From positions 1-14,720 of the forward strand of contig JACVJA010000005.1 of the NCBI GenBank assembly GCA_015661035.1: a stretch of DNA of 14,720 nt, in the 5' to 3' direction. Positions 1 through 6,888 of the stretch are shown piece by piece. Origin of the DNA: Candidatus Calidifonticultor daggyaiensis (lineage in GTDB: Bacteria > Actinomycetota > Humimicrobiia > Humimicrobiales > Humimicrobiaceae). A program made the translations under genes and the position numbers. How positions within the stretch are numbered: the first letter of the stretch is position 1; each line of letters starts with the position of its first letter. The notes under the pieces were generated by a model that saw only the letters and a list, made by a program, of their open reading frames with translations, was not told the DNA's origin and did no database searches.

Positions 1-1
1 G

Positions 2-520
2 AAAAATGTTTTTAAAGAATTTCTTGGATATTTTGTAGTTGCAATAATTGGTGCATTATTTGCGATATCTCTACGTATTTTTATTATTGAACCATATATC
101 GTACCAACACCTTCAATGGCTCCAACTTTACTTGTTGGAGACCATGTTTTAGTTAATAAAGTTGCATATAAATTAAGTAAAATTTCCAGGGGTGATATTG
201 TTGCTTTATATTCTCCTGTTGAAAATAAAGATCTAGTTAAAAGAGTTATTGGTTTACCAAAAGAAGAAGTATTTTTATCTGAAGACGGCAATATTTACAT
301 AAATGGTCAAAGACTATTTGAACCTTATTTACCTAAAAATTTAGAAGCATATTATAATAACGAACTTTTTAGGTTAAATGAGGACGAATATTTTTTAATG
401 GGTGATAATAGAAATAATAGTTCAGATAGCAGAGTTTTTGGGCCTGTAAAATCAAATAAAATTTTTGGTAAGATATTATTTATATATGGTCCCATTTCTC
501 GTATTGGCAGAGTTAAATAA
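2..520 (+). CDS. lepB: Signal peptidase I (5' end outside window)
   Basis: Membrane-anchored serine protease that removes signal peptides from exported proteins. The reading frame is open from base 2 and its start lies beyond the left edge. Before the first in-frame ATG (116) the frame encodes a hydrophobic segment (about bases 35-85), which is the N-terminal membrane anchor. The motif PTPSMAPTL follows, with the catalytic Ser at 113-115. The general-base Lys is in VKRVIGLP (codon 239-241), and the later box GDNRNNSSDSR is also present, so both halves of the Ser/Lys dyad are intact. The ATG at 116 cannot be the start because it lies just after the catalytic serine. lepB next to rnhB is a common Gram-positive arrangement. 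The family call is secure; only the N-terminal end is unknown. Confidence 0.95.
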   Translation, partial: KNVFKEFLGYFVVAIIGALFAISLRIFIIEPYIVPTPSMAPTLLVGDHVLVNKVAYKLSKISRGDIVALYSPVENKDLVKRVIGLPKEEVFLSEDGNIYINGQRLFEPYLPKNLEAYYNNELFRLNEDEYFLMGDNRNNSSDSRVFGPVKSNKIFGKILFIYGPISRIGRVK

Positions 521-621
521 TTTTTTCCTTTTAATCTTAAATCAGATCTAAATAATTTAATCTATATATTTACAGAATACTATTTATACAATTAATAATT
601 AATATTTTTTAATTACATAAA

Positions 622-1272
622 TTGAACATTTTTAATATAAAAAAGCATTTAGAAGTAAAAAGACTATTAAATTTATGTATATATGAAGATTACTTATTTA
701 GTTGTGGCTACAATCTTATTGCAGGAGTAGATGAGGTTGGTAGAGGTGCGCTTGCAGGTCCTATTGTAGCAGCTGCAGTGGTTTTAAATAGGAATAAATT
801 TTTTATTGATGAGTTAAACGACTCTAAAAAATTAGACGAAAAAAAGAGAAAAAAAATCTTTAAATTAATTTTAAAAGCTTGTAAATGCTGGTCTGTTGCC
901 AAAATTTCTGCAAGAGTTATAGATAAAATTACTTTGGGTACAGCAAATAAAATTGTTATGAAAAAAGCAATCACTAAGTTAAAAATAAAACCTGATATAA
1001 TTATTACAGATGCATTTGATATAAATTTAAGAAAAACAAAAATTGAAGTAATACCAATAATTAATGGTGATGAAATTAGCATCAGCATAGCAGCAGCTTC
1101 TATTATAGCAAAAGTTTTTAGAGACAAAATTATGCTAAAATTAGATAGAATTTATCCTGCATATGATTTTAAAAATAATAAAGGCTACGGTACTTTAAAA
1201 CATATAAATGCAATTAAAAAATTTGGACCTTGCGATTTACACAGGTTTTCATTTAAAAATGTATTACATTAA
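622..1272 (+). CDS. rnhB: Ribonuclease HII
   Basis: Endonuclease that cuts the RNA strand of RNA-DNA hybrids and removes misincorporated ribonucleotides. The four metal-binding acidic residues of the family are visible: D37 and E38 in GVDEVGRG, D130 in IITDAF, and D150 in NGDE. The conserved AAASIIAKVFRD stretch follows, and GYGT and H-I-A-I-like motifs appear near the C-terminus. The length of 216 residues is normal. The start used is TTG at 622. An in-frame TAA at 610-612 limits upstream choices, and no SD-like sequence precedes the TTG, so the exact start is uncertain. It lies about 100 bp after lepB and is followed by a terminator-like hairpin. Confidence 0.95.
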   Translation: MNIFNIKKHLEVKRLLNLCIYEDYLFSCGYNLIAGVDEVGRGALAGPIVAAAVVLNRNKFFIDELNDSKKLDEKKRKKIFKLILKACKCWSVAKISARVIDKITLGTANKIVMKKAITKLKIKPDIIITDAFDINLRKTKIEVIPIINGDEISISIAAASIIAKVFRDKIMLKLDRIYPAYDFKNNKGYGTLKHINAIKKFGPCDLHRFSFKNVLH

Positions 1273-1291
1273 ATTAAAAAATATAATTATT

Positions 1292-1322
1292 TTAAAATAA
1301 TAAACTTATTTTAATTTTTTTT
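1292..1322 (+). terminator. Candidate intrinsic terminator after rnhB
   Basis: Perfect 9-bp inverted repeat (TTAAAATAA at 1292-1300, TTATTTTAA at 1306-1314) with a 5-nt loop, followed at once by eight Ts (1315-1322), 20 nt after the rnhB stop. The shape and position fit a rho-independent terminator. The stem has no G:C pair, so it is weak, and in DNA this AT-rich it could arise by chance. Confidence 0.4.
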
Positions 1323-1399
1323 ATAATATTTATTTAATAAATATTTATAATAATATTTATACTTAAATATTAAATTGTTTATTATAAAGTTGAGGATTT

Positions 1400-1750
1400 T
1401 TGATATCTAATAAATTTTTTGGAAAACTTGGTGAAAAAATAGCTAATAATTATTTAATTAAATCTGGGTATAATATAATAGAAAATAATTTTAAGTGTAA
1501 CTTTGGTGAAATTGATATAATTGCATTAAAAAATAACTGCATTCATTTTATTGAAGTAAAATCTAGAAGAAATTTAAATTTTGGTGAACCAATAGAGGCA
1601 ATAAATTATAAAAAATTAAAAAAAATAAAAAATATTGCATTTTATTATATTTTTAAAAATAAAAAATATTCAGATTTTATAATAGTCTTCAATGCTATAA
1701 CTATCATAAAAACCAAAAAAAATTTAAATATTAAATTAATAGAAATTTAG
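1400..1750 (+). CDS. yraN: YraN/UPF0102 family nuclease-fold protein
   Basis: Small protein of the UPF0102 (YraN) family, which has a Holliday-junction-resolvase-like restriction endonuclease fold; its cellular role is not established. The N-terminal GKLGEKIA-NYL motif is followed by the predicted metal-binding core: E37 and D39 in FGEIDIIA, then E52 and K54 in FIEVKSRR, which is the D/E-(X)n-ExK nuclease signature. The length of 116 residues is typical. The start is TTG at 1400, after GAGG at 1392-1395 with 4-nt spacing. ATA at 1403 would give a more usual 7-nt spacing. TGA at 1391-1393 closes the frame upstream. Its place between rnhB and comM is the usual one. Confidence 0.88.
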   Translation: MISNKFFGKLGEKIANNYLIKSGYNIIENNFKCNFGEIDIIALKNNCIHFIEVKSRRNLNFGEPIEAINYKKLKKIKNIAFYYIFKNKKYSDFIIVFNAITIIKTKKNLNIKLIEI

Positions 1751-1945
1751 GATATTTTATATTTACTATCCAGATTCAATCATTTGGCTTTTATTTAATA
1801 TACTTTTTTACTTCAGTTTAAATTTTTTTATTTTTATCAAATTTTTAAATTTTTACTATTCGTTTTTAAAAACCAAATTAGAAAAAATTATAAAAATTTT
1901 ATAAATCTCTTATTAAATTTCCATTTAAATTTTTTAATTATACTA

Positions 1946-1974
1946 TTGCAAAAATATACATATATGCTTATAAT
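1946..1974 (+). promoter_or_regulatory. Sigma-70-like promoter of comM, leaderless spacing
   Basis: TTGCAA (1946-1951) and a perfect TATAAT (1969-1974) are separated by 17 nt. Counting the usual 6 bases after the -10 box places +1 at 1981, which is the A of the comM ATG. No ribosome-binding site lies between, so the transcript is predicted to be leaderless or nearly so. Confidence 0.55.
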
Positions 1975-1980
1975 ATTACC

Positions 1981-3546
1981 ATGTTTTTTAAAATTTCAAG
2001 TTTTGCATTAATAGGTATAGAAGCTATTGAAGTTTCTGTAGAAATGCACATCTCAAGTGGTATTCCAACCTTTACAATAGTAGGATTACCAGACAAAGCA
2101 ATAAATGAATCTAGGTTGAGGGTAAAAGCAGCAATACTAAATAGCGGTTTTAAATTTCCCACAAAAAAAATAATAGTCAATTTATCTCCAGCAGAAATTA
2201 AAAAAGAAGGTGTTTTTTATGATTTGCCAATTGCAATTGCAATTTTAATTATTAGCTCTCAAATAACTAATTTTAGTCTAGAACTAATAAACAATGCATC
2301 TTTTGTAGGAGAGCTTTCACTTGATGGAAAGTTAAACCCAGTAAGAGGAATAATTTCTATGAGCGAAAAATGTCAGGAGTTAAATAAAAAGTTTTTTTTT
2401 ATACCTTATGAAAATTCAAGCCAAGCTAGCAGTATAAAAGGCATTAAATTTATTTGTTCAAAAACATTATTAGAAATTACAAGAATTATATCAAATAAAA
2501 ATTTGCTAAATAATACTCTGACTAATATAAAATCAATAAATATTGATAGTTTTAAAGATACACAGAAGCAAAATATACAAAATCTAAATATTGATTTTTC
2601 TGATGTCAAAGGGCAATTAAAAGCCAAAAGAGCAATTGAAATTGCTGTGGGTGGTATGCATAATATTATCATGGTAGGCCCACCGGGTGCTGGAAAGACA
2701 ATGCTAGCACAAAGAATAATTACGATTATGCCTGAACTAGCAATTGATGAATCAATTGAGGTTACAAAAATTTATAGTTTATATAAAAAATATAATGATA
2801 ATTTAATAACTGTAAGACCTTTTAGGAATCCTCACCATTCAATTTCAAGGTCATCTTTTTTAGGCGGAGGAATAATACCTAAACCAGGTGAAATAAGCCT
2901 TGCGCATAAAGGAGTTTTATTTTTAGATGAATTTTTTCAATTTCCTAAATCGCTAATAGAGGATTTAAGACAGCCTATTGAAGACAAGGAAATTATAATT
3001 TCAAGAAACAACCTTTTTTATAAATTCCCATGTAATTTTATGCTTGTTATTGCTACAAATCCTTGTTATTGTGGCTATTACCAAGATGAAAGTAAAAAAT
3101 GCAAATGTACGGATAAAGAAATTGAAAATTATTGGAAGAACATTTCTGGTCCAATACTTGATAGAATTGACATGAGAATAAATATTCCAAGATTAGATAG
3201 TAAAGATTTTTTTAAAAATTTAAAAGTAGAAAGTTCTTTAGAAATTAGAAAAAGAATAAGATCATGCCATGAAATTCAAAAATCTAGATATAAAAACTAT
3301 AAAAACTTTAAATTAAGTTTTAACTCTGAAGCCGATACAAAAATTATAAACACCTGGCTTGAGGATAATAAAAAATTAAAAGAGACAATACAAAAAATTT
3401 TTAAAAATTATAATTTAACAGGAAGAGCATTTTCAAGTATTCTAAAAGTTTCAAGAACAATTGCAGATATTGATCAATCAGAAAATATCAAATTAAATCA
3501 TGTAATGGAAGCTTTAAATTTTAGAATTAGTTTTATAAATAAATAA
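1981..3546 (+). CDS. comM: ComM / YifB-type AAA+ Mg-chelatase-like ATPase
   Basis: Family of hexameric AAA+ helicases; in Vibrio ComM promotes branch migration during integration of transforming DNA. Residues 1-165 are the N-terminal ribosomal-S5-like domain typical of YifB/ComM (ISSGIPTFTIVGLP, NLSPAEIKKEG). The Mg-chelatase-type ATPase core follows, with Walker A GPPGAGKT (K239), the FRNPHHSIS motif, Walker B VLFLDEF and sensor IATNPC. A cysteine cluster (CYCGYY, KCKC) and GPILDRIDM come next, and the C-terminal lid domain contains GRAFSSILKVSRT. The length of 521 residues is close to the family norm. It precedes dprA, another factor acting on incoming DNA, so the pair may serve natural transformation, but both genes also occur widely in non-competent bacteria. 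The start ATG has no SD. Confidence 0.95.
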   Translation: MFFKISSFALIGIEAIEVSVEMHISSGIPTFTIVGLPDKAINESRLRVKAAILNSGFKFPTKKIIVNLSPAEIKKEGVFYDLPIAIAILIISSQITNFSLELINNASFVGELSLDGKLNPVRGIISMSEKCQELNKKFFFIPYENSSQASSIKGIKFICSKTLLEITRIISNKNLLNNTLTNIKSINIDSFKDTQKQNIQNLNIDFSDVKGQLKAKRAIEIAVGGMHNIIMVGPPGAGKTMLAQRIITIMPELAIDESIEVTKIYSLYKKYNDNLITVRPFRNPHHSISRSSFLGGGIIPKPGEISLAHKGVLFLDEFFQFPKSLIEDLRQPIEDKEIIISRNNLFYKFPCNFMLVIATNPCYCGYYQDESKKCKCTDKEIENYWKNISGPILDRIDMRINIPRLDSKDFFKNLKVESSLEIRKRIRSCHEIQKSRYKNYKNFKLSFNSEADTKIINTWLEDNKKLKETIQKIFKNYNLTGRAFSSILKVSRTIADIDQSENIKLNHVMEALNFRISFINK

Positions 3547-3579
3547 TCAAAATATTTTAATATTTTATGCAAACTATTC

Positions 3580-3604
3580 TAATTAAATTCTGTGTATTTA
3601 ATTA
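3580..3604 (+). repeat. Inverted repeat in comM-dprA spacer
   Basis: A 9-bp perfect inverted repeat (TAATTAAAT / ATTTAATTA) with a 7-nt loop, TCTGTGT, lies 33 bases after the comM stop. It could be a weak terminator, but no T-tract follows, only ATTTAAAAC. All stem pairs are A:T. It is recorded as structure without an assigned function. Confidence 0.3.
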
Positions 3605-3679
3605 ATTTAAAACTAATATAATTATATTGATAATAATTTGTAAAAATAAAAAAGTACATAAAATAAAAAATTCTTTAAA

Positions 3680-4999
3680 ATGATAAAAATCGACAAGCTA
3701 AAAACTATCAATGAAAAAATTTTATTTATCATTTTTATTTTAAATATTAAGCCTGGAATTTTTTTAACCATTTATAGAAAATCAAACTTTAATATTAATA
3801 GAACAGTAGACTTCTTTTTATTTAATAAAAATCAAAATAAAATTAATAATAATCTGGAAAATGGTAATCTATATGAAAATATTTTAAAAGATACAAAAAT
3901 TGTAACTAATATTAGTAGCAATAATATAAGTAAAGGAAGATTTGAATACAAAAAATACAGTTTTGAAGACATTTTAGAAATTATTGATAAAAATAATATA
4001 AAAATATTAAATATTTCAGATGATTTATACCCACAGCTTTTAAAGAAAATTGAAAATCCACCAATTTTATTATTTTATAAAGGAGACAAAATTTTAAAAG
4101 TAAAAAATTGCATTTCTATTGTGGGCACAAGAAAAAATACTATATATGGAAGAGATGCAGCTATTTACTTTTCAAAAGAGCTCTCAAAAATGGGCATTAC
4201 TGTTGTAAGTGGAATGGCAAAAGGTATCGATTATTTTGTACATAATGCAGCATTACAAGAAAAAGGGGGAACATTAGGAGTTTTAGGGTGTGGTTTAGAT
4301 ATAATTTACCCTCCGGAAAATTCTAAACTTTATTTTGATATTTTAAATAATGGTTCATTATTATCTGAATTTCTACCCACAACAAAACCTTTAAAGCAAA
4401 ATTTCCCAATAAGAAATAGAATAATAAGTGGGCTTTCAATGGGTTTAATTGTAATTGAAGCCGATAAAAAAAGCGGAGCTTTAATTACAGCTGAGTTTGC
4501 ACTTAATCAAAATAGAGAAGTTTTTGCAGTTCCCGGAAGTATATTTACTAATGAAAGTTTAGGATGTCACGATTTAATAAAATCAGGAGCAAAATTAATT
4601 TGCAATATCGATGATGTACTATCTGAAATTAGTAATTATTTAATTAATGACTTTAATGATTTTTCTAATAACCAATATTTTTCTAATAACGAATATAAAA
4701 TTACTAATGATAATAATTTAAAAAATAAATTTTTTTTTAAAAATAATAATAAAAATACTAATAAAATTAATACCAAATGTTGTCCTAAAGATGATTTAAA
4801 AATAAATAAAAATTTAAATAAATTCCTAAACAAAGAACAATTAATTATATATGAAGTAATTGGCTTTAAACCAAAAACTATAGAAGAAATAATTTTAGAA
4901 ACTAAGTTTAATATAAGTAAAGTTTTACAAATATTATCAGAGCTTCAAATAAAAAATTTAATAATTGAAAAAAATTTAAATCAATTTGCAAGAATATGA
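3680..4999 (+). CDS. dprA: DNA processing protein DprA
   Basis: DprA (Smf) binds single-stranded DNA and loads RecA during natural transformation, and is also widely kept in non-competent bacteria. The central Rossmann-like DprA domain (about residues 110-315) carries IVGTRK (G149-R151), VVSGMAKGID (S177 onward), GVLGCGLDIIYPP, FPIRNRIISG (R245) and a GALITAEFAL...VFAVPGS stretch. A poorly conserved N-terminal region (1-105) sits where family members have a SAM-like helical domain. The C-terminal 55 residues look like the winged-helix domain. Between the Rossmann and winged-helix parts is an Asn/Lys/Phe-rich low-complexity linker (about 320-380), which makes this 439-residue protein long for the family (often 280-380). 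The ATG start has no SD and the stop is TGA. Confidence 0.93.
   Translation: MIKIDKLKTINEKILFIIFILNIKPGIFLTIYRKSNFNINRTVDFFLFNKNQNKINNNLENGNLYENILKDTKIVTNISSNNISKGRFEYKKYSFEDILEIIDKNNIKILNISDDLYPQLLKKIENPPILLFYKGDKILKVKNCISIVGTRKNTIYGRDAAIYFSKELSKMGITVVSGMAKGIDYFVHNAALQEKGGTLGVLGCGLDIIYPPENSKLYFDILNNGSLLSEFLPTTKPLKQNFPIRNRIISGLSMGLIVIEADKKSGALITAEFALNQNREVFAVPGSIFTNESLGCHDLIKSGAKLICNIDDVLSEISNYLINDFNDFSNNQYFSNNEYKITNDNNLKNKFFFKNNNKNTNKINTKCCPKDDLKINKNLNKFLNKEQLIIYEVIGFKPKTIEEIILETKFNISKVLQILSELQIKNLIIEKNLNQFARI
4660..4696 (+). repeat. 18-bp tandem duplication inside dprA linker
   Basis: The unit TTTTTCTAATAACCAATA (4660-4677) is repeated immediately at 4678-4695 with one C-to-G change. It encodes two similar peptides, DFSNNQY and YFSNNEY, in the low-complexity linker of DprA. 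The period is a multiple of three, so the frame is kept. It looks like replication slippage in a tolerant linker. Confidence 0.7.
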
Positions 5000-5024
5000 T
5001 ACAATTAGATAAGTTCTATGTTCT

Positions 5025-5046
5025 TATAACAAGACTCTTTGTTATA
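5025..5046 (+). terminator. Possible weak terminator after dprA
   Basis: Inverted repeat TATAACAA (5025-5032) and TTGTTATA (5039-5046) with loop GACTCT, starting 25 nt after the dprA stop and followed by TTTCTGTCTTAT. The hairpin is clear, but it has only one G:C pair and an interrupted U-tract, so termination is uncertain. Confidence 0.3.
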
Positions 5047-5098
5047 TTTCTGTCTTATATTACTAAAATTATTATATAAACATAAATAAAAAATTTCT

Positions 5099-5515
5099 AT
5101 GGCATTATTAAGAAAAAAAATAGATAAACCTAAAAGCACATTAGGCAGTGCTCTTTTTAAGTTTGATGAAATTCTAAATAATTATTTAAAAGTTTTTTTT
5201 AATAAACTGATTATTAAAAAAAGATTAAATATTAAATGGGCTGAAAATTTATTACTAAAATCATTTAATACTTTCGATGATATTTTAGAAAATATTTCAA
5301 CTGATAATTTTAAAACAGATTACAGGTCGGATAAGATAAGGTTTTTAGTAATTGACATAATAAATAAGGTTAAAGAACATTTAAACATTTTAAAAAGCAA
5401 AAATTTCATTATTGAACAATCAGATACAAAAAGTGCCGAATTTTTTAAAAATATATTAGAATTAAGAAAAATCATAAGTAAAAAGATGAAAGACATTGAG
5501 AGTGATTATTTCTAG
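5099..5515 (+). CDS. Hypothetical helical protein, 138 residues
   Basis: I do not recognise this protein. It is Lys/Asn/Ile/Leu-rich, has no cysteine and a single Trp (W47), and shows no signal peptide, transmembrane segment or enzyme motif. Amphipathic patterning suggests an all-alpha protein with about four helices, roughly residues 16-50, 50-65, 75-105 and 110-135; this is a judgement from the residue pattern, not a computed prediction. The start ATG at 5099 has no SD and is preceded by A/T only. It lies between dprA and xerC, where many Gram-positive genomes carry topA. Codon use and base composition match the neighbours, so recent transfer is not suggested. The ORF is probably real because of its length, + strand orientation and fit in the gene order, but it could be lineage-specific. 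Confidence 0.65.
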   Translation: MALLRKKIDKPKSTLGSALFKFDEILNNYLKVFFNKLIIKKRLNIKWAENLLLKSFNTFDDILENISTDNFKTDYRSDKIRFLVIDIINKVKEHLNILKSKNFIIEQSDTKSAEFFKNILELRKIISKKMKDIESDYF

Positions 5516-5719
5516 TAAAATTAAACTAGATAAAAACTTTAATTAAAAATATTTTTATTTCTAAAATTAAGATAAATATGTATTTTTAAATATGTATTTT
5601 AGTTTAAAACAAATAATTCTGGTACTGAAAAGTTTAAAAAATCATAGCTAAAAATTTGCACTAAAAAATTTTGGAAACTCGTAGCATAAATAATAAAACT
5701 AAAAAATTAAAATTTATAA
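5516..5719. other. AT-rich spacer before xerC
   Basis: This 204-bp spacer has no ORF I can support. It holds the tandem 14-bp repeat described separately, a CTAAAAT / ATTTTAG inverted repeat bracketing it (5561-5567 and 5596-5602), and a possible promoter: TTGGAA at 5671-5676 with a poor -10, or a lone TAAAAT at 5708-5713 placed exactly for a leaderless xerC start at 5720. Neither promoter reading is strong. Confidence 0.3.
5573..5600. repeat. Perfect 14-bp tandem repeat, each copy a dyad
   Basis: TAAATATGTATTTT occurs twice back to back (5573-5586 and 5587-5600) without mismatch. Each unit contains the inverted repeat AAATA-TG-TATTT. Two adjacent dyads in a spacer resemble a double protein-binding site, but slippage in AT-rich DNA is an equal possibility. 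Confidence 0.7.
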
Positions 5720-6736
5720 ATGAACCTAATAGAAAGCTTAAAGTTTTATATAGACTATATTAAATATGAAAAAAATTTATCTTTAAATTCTTGCCAAGCA
5801 TATAAAAATGATATTATTCAATTTCTAAATTTTATAGTTTCTAAAGAAAAAATAAATTATGCTAAAGATAAAAAAAATTCTTTCTTAGAATTATCAAACA
5901 ATAAAGACTTTATAACTGAAGAAAACTTATCAAGCACAAAAATTTTTCAAAAGTTAAAAGCTAATGATTATATTAATTTAGAAAATTTTAGAAGTTTCTT
6001 AAAGTATATTAATAGTTTTAATTATTCTAATTCTACCATAATAAGAAAGATCTCATCTTTATGCAATTATTTTAAATTTTTAGAAATAAACAAAATATTA
6101 TCATATCCTTTAAGCCAATATATTATTCCGCCTAAAAAAGTCAATTATCTTTATGTTTTTTTATCACAAAATGAAATTCAAAATTTAATAAATTCTATTG
6201 ATACAACAAAAATTTTAGGAATTAGAGATAGGGCATTAATTGGTTTTTTATATTCTACTGGTGCTAGAGTTGGTGAAGTTGAGTTTTTAAAAGTTTCTGA
6301 TTTAAAACTTGATAAAAAAGAGGCTATAGTATTTGGAAAGAGAAGAAAATATAGAAAAGTTTTTCTAAACACTGATACAATCTTTTGGTTAAAAAAATAC
6401 TTGGAAGTTAGAAGTTCAATATTTGAAAAAATAAAAAATAAGCCTACTTTAAACAATAATTATTTATTTATAAGTAGGTTTGGTTTAAGATTATCGCAAA
6501 GATCAATTAGAAAACTAATTAAACATTACGCACAAATTGCAGGTCTAAACAAAATAATTAGTCCTCATAATATACGTCATACATTTGCAACACATTTGCT
6601 TCAAGAAGGTGCAGGTATAAGAGAAATTCAAATGTTGTTAGGCCATGAAAATATTTCAACTACACAAATTTATACGCATTTAAATATAAAAAAACTTAAA
6701 GAAGAGTATGAAAAATTCCATCCTAGAGCAAAATAG
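5720..6736 (+). CDS. xerC: Tyrosine recombinase, XerC/XerD type
   Basis: Site-specific recombinase that resolves chromosome dimers at dif, likely with FtsK. The catalytic set of the family is complete: R183 (GARVGE), K207 (FGKRRK), H283 and R286 (HNIRHTFATHLL), H309 (LLGHENISTT) and the nucleophile Y318 (IYTHLN). The N-terminal SAM-like core-binding domain (about 1-110) contains an extra Lys/Asn/Ser-rich stretch at roughly residues 41-80, which makes the protein 338 residues where XerC/D are usually near 300. The start ATG has no SD. The neighbourhood (dprA before, rpsB after) is the usual place of the chromosomal xer gene, so an integrase of a mobile element is unlikely. XerC versus XerD cannot be decided from this window. 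Confidence 0.9.
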   Translation: MNLIESLKFYIDYIKYEKNLSLNSCQAYKNDIIQFLNFIVSKEKINYAKDKKNSFLELSNNKDFITEENLSSTKIFQKLKANDYINLENFRSFLKYINSFNYSNSTIIRKISSLCNYFKFLEINKILSYPLSQYIIPPKKVNYLYVFLSQNEIQNLINSIDTTKILGIRDRALIGFLYSTGARVGEVEFLKVSDLKLDKKEAIVFGKRRKYRKVFLNTDTIFWLKKYLEVRSSIFEKIKNKPTLNNNYLFISRFGLRLSQRSIRKLIKHYAQIAGLNKIISPHNIRHTFATHLLQEGAGIREIQMLLGHENISTTQIYTHLNIKKLKEEYEKFHPRAK

Positions 6737-6775
6737 TATTTTAATAAATTAATTTAATCTTTAATATTTGCTCTA
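6724..6775. repeat. Inverted repeat spanning the xerC stop codon
   Basis: TAGAGCAAA (6724-6732) and TTTGCTCTA (6767-6775) form a perfect 9-bp stem with three G:C pairs, separated by 34 nt of A/T-rich sequence. It starts inside the last codons of xerC. It is followed by As, not Ts, so it does not look like a + strand terminator. It could stabilise the 3' end of the mRNA or be coincidental. Confidence 0.45.
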
Positions 6776-6802
6776 AAAAATATATTATGTTAAACTTTAA
6801 CG

Positions 6803-6832
6803 TTGAAATTCACACACTACTTACTGTAATAT
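6803..6832 (+). promoter_or_regulatory. Sigma-70-like promoter of the rpsB operon
   Basis: TTGAAA (6803-6808) and TAATAT (6827-6832) are separated by 18 nt, with TG directly before the -10. Transcription would start near 6839 and give a leader of about 50 nt before rpsB. The spacer bases between the boxes are unusually C-rich for this genome (CACACACTAC), which sets the site apart from background AT. It is the best promoter candidate for rpsB-tsf and possibly the genes after them. Confidence 0.55.
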
Positions 6833-6888
6833 GGTGCATTTTTTTTGCTAAAGTAGTGGAGGTAAAACCATAAAAAGAAGGAGAAAAA

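Noticed and set aside
116..520. ATG at 116 as the lepB start
   Set aside because: The catalytic serine and the membrane anchor are encoded upstream in the same open frame. The gene simply begins outside the window.
708..1127. Minus-strand ORF of 139 codons opposite rnhB, and similar antisense frames in comM, dprA, xerC, uppS, ispG and proS
   Set aside because: They lie wholly inside well-supported genes on the other strand, have no recognisable family motif, and are expected by chance in AT-rich coding DNA.
1325..1345. Palindrome AATATTTATT-T-AATAAATATT before yraN
   Set aside because: It is an A/T-only palindrome in a spacer made almost entirely of A and T, with no T-tract or promoter context, so chance is the simplest explanation.
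5573..5600. Tandem repeat as a CRISPR array or dif site
   Set aside because: There are only two copies with no spacers, so it is not CRISPR. It lacks the conserved dif arm sequences and the roughly 28-bp arm-spacer-arm layout.
5720..6736. xerC as an integrase marking a prophage or genomic island
   Set aside because: No att-like repeats, tRNA, phage genes or shift in base composition are visible, and the flanking order dprA...rpsB is the normal chromosomal setting of xer.
6724..6775. Inverted repeat after xerC as an intrinsic terminator
   Set aside because: The loop is 34 nt and the stem is followed by an A-run, not a T-run, on the + strand. No minus-strand gene exists for it to serve.
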